A DNA stretch of 5,341 nt from positions 1-5,341 of the forward strand of contig WFQS01000108.1 in the NCBI GenBank assembly GCA_015486915.1, given 5' to 3'. The position numbers were made by a program, and so were the translations under genes. The notes beneath the pieces are model-generated. The model was not told the DNA's origin. It worked only from the letters and a program-made list of their open reading frames with translations, and did no database searches. This DNA comes from Desulfobacteraceae bacterium (lineage in GTDB: Bacteria; Desulfobacterota; Desulfobacteria; Desulfobacterales; Desulfobacteraceae). Of the stretch, positions 1 through 5,341 are shown in pieces. Within the stretch, counting starts at the first letter, position 1. Every line of letters starts with the position of its first letter.

Positions 1-551
1 GCAGAACACCGCTTAGAACCGTATTACTTCACCTTGAATGGGAGCATCTTGTTAAAATTCTTCCCCGTACCGGTATCATGGTGATGGAGCTTGAGCTGAA
101 CACCATAACCCATGTATTCCAGGCAAGGCTTGAACTTGAGTCTGTAATAGGCTCCATGGCAGCAGAACGTTTTACAAAGCTTCACTTTAACCGTCTTGAT
201 GAATTGATCATTGAATGTGACAGGCAATTTGATCATAGAGACCCGAAATCACTTGCCGATCTTGATATGAAAATCAAGCATCTGTTCTACGAAGCTGCAG
301 GAAATCCGTTTTTAACTGAAATGTCTGACAGGCTTTATTCCCTGACCTTTCGTCTGTGGTTTTTCAATATGTTAAAATCACATAATAAAGAATGGAATAT
401 TGAAGTGATGTCCATTAAAGAGGATCTTCTATCACTCAGGGAGTTATTAAAGGCAGATATTCCGTCAAAGGTGGGAGAAGCAAGAAAAAATCATCTTTTA
501 AAGCATATTAAACGTATCAGATCAAAATTTCTCGGACTGTCCAGTGCCTGA
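1..551 (+). CDS. GntR-family transcriptional regulator with FCD domain (5'-truncated)
   Basis: The reading frame is open from the left edge, so the gene begins outside the window and the ATG at 78 is internal. The first complete codon is at 3, giving 182 visible residues of a family usually 220-240 long. The first 25 or so residues (RTPLRTVLLHLEWEHLVKIL onward) are the recognition helix and wing of a GntR winged helix-turn-helix DNA-binding domain. The rest is an all-helical FCD ligand-binding domain, with ARLELE at its first helix and the AAGNPFL motif (nt 294-314) in the middle. FCD regulators normally bind a small organic acid or fatty-acid-type effector and act as dimers, often as repressors. 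The histidine expected four residues after Asp (nt 264) is Lys (276-278), with His one place later, and the later ligand positions are also unclear, so metal binding is doubtful. The target genes are not visible; the next gene is convergent. Family assignment is confident, the effector is unknown. Confidence 0.9.
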   Translation, partial: RTPLRTVLLHLEWEHLVKILPRTGIMVMELELNTITHVFQARLELESVIGSMAAERFTKLHFNRLDELIIECDRQFDHRDPKSLADLDMKIKHLFYEAAGNPFLTEMSDRLYSLTFRLWFFNMLKSHNKEWNIEVMSIKEDLLSLRELLKADIPSKVGEARKNHLLKHIKRIRSKFLGLSSA

Positions 552-644
552 CGATTCCCGGCAGGATAACTTTGTATTTTAAAGTGCCTATACCATTGGC
601 AGTAAGTACTGTGTAAAAAGACTAAGGTAGGATTATGATGTAAA

Positions 645-758
645 CAATATTGATGGTCTCGTAAAAAGTCGAAAATGCTAAAACTGCTATTAATAATTTC
701 AATATGTTACAGATGGGAAAATGCCAAAATCTGACTTTTTACAGGTTCATCAATATTG
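645..758. repeat. imperfect palindrome, MITE-like or REP-like intergenic element
   Basis: The outer arms CAATATTGATG (645-655) and CATCAATATTG (748-758) are perfect reverse complements of 11 bp. After a symmetric 5-bp mismatched step, the inner arms GTAAAAAGTC (661-670) and GACTTTTTAC (733-742) are perfect over 10 bp. Inside the loop a direct repeat occurs: GAAAATGCTAAAA (671-683) and GAAAATGCCAAAA (717-729), one mismatch in 13. The outermost 8 bp, CAATATTG, is itself self-complementary, so it could be either part of the terminal inverted repeat or an 8-bp target duplication around a 653-750 core. No protein is encoded. The element sits between two convergent genes and could fold in RNA from either strand, so it may also act as a bidirectional terminator. 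The structure is seen directly; mobility is inference. Confidence 0.65.
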
Positions 759-795
759 CTTTATTGTCTTGTTAATTCAAAATCATAAATTGTGT

Positions 796-1785
796 TCAAT
801 CTTTAAAAGCTACGGAAACATCATAAAATTCACGGGCTTTTGAATAAAAAGCATCAACAATATCAGGATCAAAATGTTTTCCCCTCTCCGCCATAATCAT
901 TTCCACAGCTTTTTCATGGGAAAAGGCCGGTTTATAGCAACGATTTGTACGAATCGCATCGTAGACATCGGCAACGGCCATGATTCTTGCGGATAATGGA
1001 ATATTATCACCTTTTAACCCGCGGGGATATCCCTGGCCATTCCATTTTTCATGGTGGAAGCATACAATCTGAATGGCAAGTTTCAAAAAAGAGTCAAACC
1101 CAAGCTTTTTGTCTGCAATTTTTAAAACTTCAGCACCGTATTCACAATGTTTTTTTATCATTTCAAATTCTGATGCATTGAGTTTTCCTGGTTTATGGAG
1201 GATTGCATCAGGAATTCCCACCTTGCCGATATCATGAAGCGGGGCAGCCCTAACAAGGTCGGAAATATAGGATTCTGTAATATAAGATTTATAGGCTGGC
1301 ATCCTGGATAATTCCTTTGCAAGAATTTCAACATATGTTGCGGTTCTTTCAAGGTGTTTGCCTGTTTCCTGATCCCTGAGTTCTGCCTGGTAGGCAAGGG
1401 CAAACGTGGTCACGCTTTGTGTCTTGATCAACTGGTTGTTGGTTGTAATCAATTCCAGTGTCTGTTTTTGGATGGATAAGAGCTGATCGGACTGAAGAAT
1501 GATTCCGAAATACACAAAAATTGCCCCAAAGAAAAAGATAACACCGGTAAATAAATTTCCAGCAAGCTGAACATTTTGAAAAAACAAAATAAAAACCGTA
1601 AAATATCCTAACAGAAAAAAGCACATTAATAATAACTGCCATTTTGAAAGAAACAATGTTTTCGATTCAACTTTAAACAGAATTTTTTTGCTCAGCCTGA
1701 TAAGTGAAATAAATTTTTTAATGCTCAGAAGCATCAGGCAAGCCCCTGAGGCAATTAAAATCAGCGTTAAATTATGGACAAGCAT
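796..1785 (-). CDS. membrane-anchored HD-GYP domain protein, predicted c-di-GMP phosphodiesterase
   Basis: This protein of 329 residues probably hydrolyses the second messenger cyclic di-GMP at the inner face of the membrane. Three hydrophobic helices lie at about 4-21, 49-70 and 75-97. The Lys/Arg-rich stretch 23-38 between the first two suggests a periplasmic N-terminus and a cytoplasmic C-terminus. A helical linker (about 98-132) leads to the HD-GYP domain (about 133-325). Visible motifs are ETGKH (140-144), HDIGKVGIPD (184-193), H213, HH (244-245), NGQGYP (249-254) and D273 in VADVYDA. These match, in order, the metal ligands of characterised HD-GYP enzymes, including the Glu seen in the trinuclear type, so the enzyme should be active. 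No PAS, GAF, CheY or other known sensor domain is present. The ATG start is supported by TGAGGA nine bases upstream. It is transcribed alone, convergent with the GntR gene. The family is certain; what it senses is unknown. Confidence 0.95.
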   Translation of the reverse strand: MLVHNLTLILIASGACLMLLSIKKFISLIRLSKKILFKVESKTLFLSKWQLLLMCFFLLGYFTVFILFFQNVQLAGNLFTGVIFFFGAIFVYFGIILQSDQLLSIQKQTLELITTNNQLIKTQSVTTFALAYQAELRDQETGKHLERTATYVEILAKELSRMPAYKSYITESYISDLVRAAPLHDIGKVGIPDAILHKPGKLNASEFEMIKKHCEYGAEVLKIADKKLGFDSFLKLAIQIVCFHHEKWNGQGYPRGLKGDNIPLSARIMAVADVYDAIRTNRCYKPAFSHEKAVEMIMAERGKHFDPDIVDAFYSKAREFYDVSVAFKD

Positions 1786-1794
1786 ACAAAAATT

Positions 1795-1800
1795 TCCTCA
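1795..1800 (-). promoter_or_regulatory. ribosome binding site of the HD-GYP gene
   Basis: On the - strand TGAGGA lies nine bases before the ATG at 1785. It supports that start, which is also the one that keeps the first membrane helix intact. Confidence 0.7.
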
Positions 1801-1832
1801 TGAATGTTCATATAGCGGTTATGACGTCGATT

Positions 1833-1910
1833 TTAAATGAACGAGCTCACTTTTGACAAAGTAACTGATACTCTTTTATGTTCATTGTGAACCATTTCAA
1901 TGCAGTTCAT
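1833..1910 (-). CDS. possible 25-codon leader ORF upstream of the HD-GYP gene
   Basis: On the - strand an ATG at 1910 is preceded by GAGG five bases upstream and opens a frame of 25 codons ending in TAA (1833-1835). The peptide begins MNCIEMVHNEHKRVS and is basic in the middle. It lies within the likely 5' leader of the HD-GYP transcript and ends 47 bases before that gene's start. I do not recognise it. It could be a real small protein or regulatory leader peptide, a remnant of a larger gene, or chance; short frames of this size arise often by chance in AT-rich spacers. Confidence 0.2.
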   Translation of the reverse strand: MNCIEMVHNEHKRVSVTLSKVSSFI

Positions 1911-1943
1911 CTCGGCCTCATGGCCACTTTAATAAAAAAGTTT

Positions 1944-1972
1944 TTCATATTGTATTAATAGTTTTTTGTCAA
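1944..1972 (-). promoter_or_regulatory. candidate sigma70-type promoter for the HD-GYP gene
   Basis: On the - strand a perfect -35 box TTGACA (1972-1967) is followed after exactly 17 bases by TATGAA (1949-1944), four of six matches to the -10 consensus. Transcription would start near 1937, giving a leader of about 150 bases before the HD-GYP ATG. The surroundings are AT-rich and the site lies beyond the terminator of the genes to the right, which fits an independent promoter. Judged by eye only. Confidence 0.45.
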
Positions 1973-2010
1973 CTTGTTAATTGAACGCTGGGCAGCAGAT
2001 GTTGCAGGGT

Positions 2011-2064
2011 CAAAAAAAACAAAAGCCTGCTCTTTAATTCAACATAAAAGAGCAGGCTTGTTTT
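2011..2064 (-). terminator. rho-independent terminator of the fad operon
   Basis: A perfect 13-bp stem, AAGCCTGCTCTTT (2023-2035) against AAAGAGCAGGCTT (2047-2059), encloses an 11-base loop. Read on the - strand it is followed by a T-rich run (TTGTTTTTTTTG), the classic intrinsic terminator form. It starts 36 bases after the thiolase stop codon. The + strand also has A/T tracts on the other side (TTGTTTTAC), so weaker termination in the opposite direction is possible. It separates the fad genes from the HD-GYP gene. Confidence 0.9.
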
Positions 2065-2095
2065 ACAAAAAAAATTTATATCTGCCTCATGGTCG

Positions 2096-3277
2096 TTATA
2101 CCATTTCAAATATTGCTGCAGCACCCATTCCGCCGCCTATGCACATGGAAACAATACCGTATTTTCCCTTAACTTCCTTGAGATTGGCAAGACAGGTTGC
2201 CGTAAGTTTTGCACCTGTACATCCTAAAGGGTGCCCAAGGGCGATGGCGCCGCCATGGATATTTATCCTTGAATCGATGTATTTCTCTATTCCTATTTTT
2301 CTGGCGCAGTAGATGGCCTGGGAAGCAAAGGCCTCGTTGATTTCATAGATATCAATATCATCAATTGTCATGCCGGCCTGTTTTAAGACTTTAGGAATAG
2401 CAAGACTTGGTCCTACTCCCATCTCATCGGGATTACATCCGATGGTTGTATAAGAAACAAGTTTTGCAATGGGTTTTAGCCCAAGCTCATTGCATTTTTC
2501 CTCTGATACAATAATGGATGCAGCAGCACCATCTGTGGTCTGGGAAGAATTTCCGGCAGTAACGCTTCCATTGGCGGCAAAAACAGCTCTCAGTCTGCCA
2601 AGGCTTTCCACGGTTGACTCCCTGATTCCGTCATCGGCATCTACTATGAAAGTTTCTTTTTCAAATGTACCGTTTTCCTGCTTGACATATTTGTATGCAG
2701 GAGTTGGCACAAGTTCTGTAAATAATCCGTTATCCCTTGCCCTTGCAGCTTTTGCCTGTGATTTTACAGCAAAAATGTCCTGATCTTCTCTTGAAACATT
2801 GTACCTGTTTGCCACATTCTCGGCAGTAATGCCCATGGATGCATACATTCCGGGATATTCTCTTGAAAAATCAGGATGGGGTCTTGCGACATTACCTCCC
2901 ATGGGCACATAGGTCATAGATTCAACTCCTGCTCCGATTACCACATCTGACCATCCCATGCGAACCCTTGCAATTGCAAGGGCAATGGCTTCCAGGCCGG
3001 AAGAGCAGAATCTGTTTACAGTTGCCCCAGATACTTTTTCAGGAAAGCCTGCCATCATCGGTGCTATCCTTCCGATGTTAAGCCCCTGTTCAGCCTCGGG
3101 AAACGCACATCCGCACATCACATCATCAAAATCATTAAAATCAAGTCCGTTGGTTCTTTCCACAACGGTTTTTAAAATAAATGAAAGCAGTTCTTCAGGT
3201 CTTGTTTCTTTAAAATGGCCTCTTCTCTGCTTACAACCCGGTGTTCTCAGAGACTGTACTATATATGCTTCTCTCAT
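2096..3277 (-). CDS. acetyl-CoA C-acyltransferase (3-ketoacyl-CoA thiolase, FadA-type)
   Basis: This thiolase of 393 residues catalyses the last step of beta-oxidation, cleaving 3-ketoacyl-CoA with CoA to give acetyl-CoA and an acyl-CoA two carbons shorter. The length is normal for the family. The nucleophilic cysteine is C91 in NRFCSSGLEAI. The C-terminal half carries NEAFA (314-318), the catalytic histidine H349 in GHPLGCTGA, and the acid/base cysteine C379 in CIGGGMGAA, so all catalytic residues are present. The N-terminus (AYIVQSLRTPGCK) is the usual start of the fold, with Gly-Cys where many members have a Gly-Lys type sequence. The ATG is supported by AAGGA seven bases upstream. It lies 116 bases downstream of the dehydrogenase/hydratase fusion on the same strand with no strong terminator between, so the two are probably co-transcribed, and a strong terminator follows it. 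A biosynthetic acetoacetyl-CoA thiolase role is less likely given the neighbour. Substrate chain length cannot be read from sequence. Confidence 0.95.
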   Translation of the reverse strand: MREAYIVQSLRTPGCKQRRGHFKETRPEELLSFILKTVVERTNGLDFNDFDDVMCGCAFPEAEQGLNIGRIAPMMAGFPEKVSGATVNRFCSSGLEAIALAIARVRMGWSDVVIGAGVESMTYVPMGGNVARPHPDFSREYPGMYASMGITAENVANRYNVSREDQDIFAVKSQAKAARARDNGLFTELVPTPAYKYVKQENGTFEKETFIVDADDGIRESTVESLGRLRAVFAANGSVTAGNSSQTTDGAAASIIVSEEKCNELGLKPIAKLVSYTTIGCNPDEMGVGPSLAIPKVLKQAGMTIDDIDIYEINEAFASQAIYCARKIGIEKYIDSRINIHGGAIALGHPLGCTGAKLTATCLANLKEVKGKYGIVSMCIGGGMGAAAIFEMV

Positions 3278-3284
3278 AATGGAT

Positions 3285-3289
3285 TCCTT
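3285..3289 (-). promoter_or_regulatory. ribosome binding site of the thiolase gene
   Basis: On the - strand AAGGA (within AGAAGGAA) lies seven bases before the ATG at 3277, at normal spacing, and supports that start. Confidence 0.7.
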
Positions 3290-3309
3290 CTATCTTGTTT
3301 TTTATATAT

Positions 3310-3341
3310 GAAATAGGTCACAAATAATTAGATTCTATTTC
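3310..3341. repeat. weak inverted repeat between the two fad genes
   Basis: GAAATAG (3310-3316) and CTATTTC (3335-3341) form 7-bp arms around 18 bases in the 116-bp gap. The stem is short and AT-rich and no T-run follows, so it does not look like a terminator. It could be an operator half-site pair, an RNA-processing hairpin or chance. No convincing promoter is seen in this gap. Confidence 0.25.
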
Positions 3342-3393
3342 TAAATTTGTTGCGAGGTGGCTTGGCAAATCCAGCTCCACTTCATGATGGTCA

Positions 3394-5341
3394 TTAGTTT
3401 CTCAATGGTTTGCCTGTTTTTAAGATATGCTCTATTCTTGCGATAGTTTTTTCCTGTTTTGAAAAATCAATAAAAGCTTCTCTTTCAAGTTTAAGAATTA
3501 CATCTTCATCAACATAGGCATTGTTGTTTACTTCTCCCCCTGTCATAACAAAGGCAATGCGTTTGGCAAGAAAGGCATCATATTCACTCATAAAATGCCC
3601 GTTCAGCATATTGTAAATTTCCGTATTTACCATTCCCTGGCCGGCCTTACCCATGACTTTTAAAGGCCTTTTCACCGGAGGAGCATAGGCATCATCAAGC
3701 ATTTTCAATACTTCTTTTTTAGCCTCTCCAATGAGATTATCCCTGTTAAAAACTATTCTGTCATTTTGCCCGAGATGTCCGTTTGCCATTGCATCTGCAG
3801 CAGATGATGATACTTTTGCCATTGCAATATTCATGAAAGCCGGGATAAAAAGTTTTGCAATGTCAATATCCTTCTCAACCCGTCCGGGAAGGGAAGTGAT
3901 GAATTTTTTCCAAAGATTCATGGTTCCACCGCCTGCAGGAAGAAGGCCTACTCCAACCTCGACAAGTCCCATGTAAAGTTCTGCATGGGCAACAATTCTG
4001 TCTGCTCCGAGACAGGTCTCACATCCGCCGCCAAGGGTCATTCCATATGGAGCTGCAACAACGGGAAAAGGACAGTATTTTGTTTTTTGAATTCCGTCCT
4101 GGGCTTTTTTAAGAAATCTGTCAATTTCATCATATTTTTCTGCTTTAATGAGTTCCAGCATAAAGGCAAGATCTGCTCCTGCGGAAAATGCTCCCGGCAT
4201 TCCTCCTGCCTGGTTGCCTATGACCATGCCTGCGCCGTTGGCATCAACATAATCTATTGATTCAGCAATAAAATCGATAATTTCACCGTTAAGAGCGTTC
4301 ATCTTGGTATGAAATTCAACACAGAACACCCCGTCATCTATATCAATGAGACTGACAGATTTATTCTCCTTGACAACCTTGTTATTTCCCCGTGCCGCTG
4401 CAAGTGATACCATGGTTTTGCTTACTGGAATTTTTTTGTATGTTGACGATGCAAAATCATAAAAGTATTGCACACCGTTCTCCATTTTATAAAAACAGGT
4501 GTTACCGGCAGACAGCATGGCTTTAACATTGGCAGGGACATCAAGATTCTCTTTTTCCATTCTTTCCGCAGCTTCTGCAACTCCCACTGCATCCCAGGTC
4601 TCAAACGGACCCATCTGGAAATTGTATCCCCATTTCATTGCATTGTCGATTTCAATAATTGTATCTGCTATTTCAGGAATCCTGTTGGCAGCATACTGAA
4701 AGCTGTTTGCAAGTATTTTCCAGGCAAATTTCGCACCCTTATCATCACCATTTATAATGCAGCGGATTTTATCTTTAAGTTCTGGCTGTTTTTTTGCTTC
4801 ATCAAGGCATGGGAAGCTCGGTCTTACAAGATCCTCATATTCAAGTGTATCAGGATTTAATACCTTTCTGATTTTTTTCCATTCAGGGGTGAGATCAGTT
4901 TTGTAGAACCCGGCCTTTGTTTTATTGCCAAGGAGCTTTTTTCCCACCATCTTTTTAACAAAATCAGGTACAAGATGGACATCCCTGTCTTCATCGTCAG
5001 GGCAGAGATCATAGGAATTCTGGCATACATGTACCATTGTGTCCAGGCCCACAAGATCAGTGGTTTTGAAAATAGCTGTTTTGGGGCGGCCAAGGGCAGG
5101 GCCAAAAAGTGCATCAATTTCAGGGATTGTAAATCCTTCTTCCACCATGGCCTGCATGATTTTTCCAATTCCCTGTACCCCTATCCTGTTTCCTACGAAA
5201 TTCGGGGTGTCTTTTGCCCAGACAATCCCTTTTCCAAGATATTTTTCACCGAACATGGCAATAAATTCAAGAATTTCAGGAAGTGTGTTTTCTCCGGGGA
5301 TAAGTTCCAGCAGATGCATGTATCTTACAGGGTTAAAAAAA
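3394..5341 (-). CDS. 3-hydroxyacyl-CoA dehydrogenase / enoyl-CoA hydratase fusion, FadN-like (5'-truncated)
   Basis: This bifunctional beta-oxidation enzyme hydrates 2-enoyl-CoA and oxidises 3-hydroxyacyl-CoA with NAD+. The frame runs to the right edge: before the ATG at 5319 it reads FFNPVRY, and the base at 5341 fits a His codon, so the family motif HFFNPV is cut by the edge and that ATG is internal. About 140 N-terminal residues, most of the Rossmann NAD-binding domain, are missing; 648 remain. Numbering from the internal Met: catalytic-pair Glu E5 in LLELIPG, DTPNFVGNRIG (37-47), two dehydrogenase C-terminal domains (about 40-135 and 185-295), then a hydratase domain (about 320-500). The hydratase has oxyanion-hole FSAGADL (378-384) and both catalytic Glu residues, E434 in GGGCE and E454 in GLVEVGVG. 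The C-terminus ends RIEHILKTGKPLRN, as in FadN-type proteins. Domain order is the reverse of E. coli FadB. It is upstream of the thiolase in a probable operon. Confidence 0.95.
   Translation of the reverse strand, partial: FFNPVRYMHLLELIPGENTLPEILEFIAMFGEKYLGKGIVWAKDTPNFVGNRIGVQGIGKIMQAMVEEGFTIPEIDALFGPALGRPKTAIFKTTDLVGLDTMVHVCQNSYDLCPDDEDRDVHLVPDFVKKMVGKKLLGNKTKAGFYKTDLTPEWKKIRKVLNPDTLEYEDLVRPSFPCLDEAKKQPELKDKIRCIINGDDKGAKFAWKILANSFQYAANRIPEIADTIIEIDNAMKWGYNFQMGPFETWDAVGVAEAAERMEKENLDVPANVKAMLSAGNTCFYKMENGVQYFYDFASSTYKKIPVSKTMVSLAAARGNNKVVKENKSVSLIDIDDGVFCVEFHTKMNALNGEIIDFIAESIDYVDANGAGMVIGNQAGGMPGAFSAGADLAFMLELIKAEKYDEIDRFLKKAQDGIQKTKYCPFPVVAAPYGMTLGGGCETCLGADRIVAHAELYMGLVEVGVGLLPAGGGTMNLWKKFITSLPGRVEKDIDIAKLFIPAFMNIAMAKVSSSAADAMANGHLGQNDRIVFNRDNLIGEAKKEVLKMLDDAYAPPVKRPLKVMGKAGQGMVNTEIYNMLNGHFMSEYDAFLAKRIAFVMTGGEVNNNAYVDEDVILKLEREAFIDFSKQEKTIARIEHILKTGKPLRN

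Larger units (their letters stand above)
1786..2010. other. intergenic leader region of the HD-GYP gene
   Basis: Apart from the promoter candidate, ribosome site and possible small ORF listed separately, this spacer holds short symmetric motifs. ATGTTCAT occurs twice in the same orientation (1804-1811 and 1878-1885). Each copy overlaps an inverted repeat: ATGAA-TG-TTCAT (1800-1811) and GTTCA-TTG-TGAAC (1880-1892). A third palindrome, GGCC-TCAT-GGCC (1913-1924), lies near the predicted transcript start. They may be regulator binding sites, but motifs of this length also appear by chance. Confidence 0.3.

Noticed and set aside
78..80. ATG as the start of the GntR regulator
   Set aside because: The same frame upstream encodes the recognition helix and wing of the GntR DNA-binding domain, so the gene is truncated by the window edge.
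535..565. Possible terminator hairpin at the end of the GntR gene (TGCC...GGCA)
   Set aside because: Only four to five base pairs and no T-run follow, so it is too weak to call.
1853..1882. + strand promoter with TTGACA at 1853-1858
   Set aside because: The -10 positions at 17-18 bp spacing are poor (TTATGT or TATGTT), and no + strand gene lies downstream before the antisense thiolase.
1974..2312. + strand ORF of 112 codons crossing the terminator and thiolase 3' end
   Set aside because: It overlaps the thiolase in antisense and runs through the terminator hairpin; the peptide resembles no known family and has no convincing ribosome site.
2469..2783. Antisense ORFs within the thiolase and fusion genes
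   Set aside because: They are shadows of well-conserved coding frames, with no family resemblance or translation signals of their own.
5317..5319. ATG as the start of the dehydrogenase/hydratase gene
   Set aside because: The frame stays open to the window edge and encodes the conserved FFNPV motif just upstream, so this Met is internal. There is also no ribosome site before it.
1..5341. CRISPR array, tRNA, rRNA, insertion sequence or phage genes
   Set aside because: No spaced direct repeats, tRNA-like folds, transposase or phage-like proteins were seen on either strand.

Overview
The window looks like ordinary chromosomal DNA of an AT-rich, lipid-degrading bacterium. The best guess is a sulfate-reducing Desulfobacterota of the Desulfobacteraceae type. 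That is an inference from the style of the proteins: a fused 3-hydroxyacyl-CoA dehydrogenase/enoyl-CoA hydratase next to a thiolase, an FCD-type GntR regulator and a stand-alone membrane HD-GYP protein. No marker gene in the window settles the taxonomy.

Layout from left to right: (1) the 3' part of a GntR/FCD transcription regulator on the + strand, cut by the left edge. (2) A convergent intergenic gap of about 245 bp holding a roughly 114-bp imperfect palindrome with nested repeats; it looks like a small non-coding repeat or MITE and may also stop transcription from both sides. (3) A complete membrane-anchored HD-GYP protein on the - strand, a predicted cyclic-di-GMP phosphodiesterase. (4) A gap of about 310 bp with a convincing rho-independent terminator for the genes to its right, a plausible sigma70-type promoter for the HD-GYP gene, and a long leader containing a possible 25-codon ORF. 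(5) A complete acetyl-CoA acyltransferase (thiolase) on the - strand. (6) A large 3-hydroxyacyl-CoA dehydrogenase/enoyl-CoA hydratase fusion on the - strand, cut by the right edge.

Genes 5 and 6 form the tail of a fatty-acid beta-oxidation operon, transcribed right to left. The fusion protein hydrates 2-enoyl-CoA and oxidises the 3-hydroxyacyl-CoA. The thiolase then releases acetyl-CoA. The domain order (dehydrogenase first, hydratase second) matches Bacillus FadN rather than E. coli FadB, and the neighbouring thiolase matches the FadN-FadA arrangement. The HD-GYP gene has its own promoter candidate and is separated from the fad genes by the terminator, so it is probably an independent unit. 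The GntR regulator faces the HD-GYP gene and nothing in the window links it to the fad genes.

I found no convincing new multi-gene system. The items most worth a second look are the palindromic element at 645-758, the apparent loss of metal ligands in the FCD regulator, and the leader of the HD-GYP gene.
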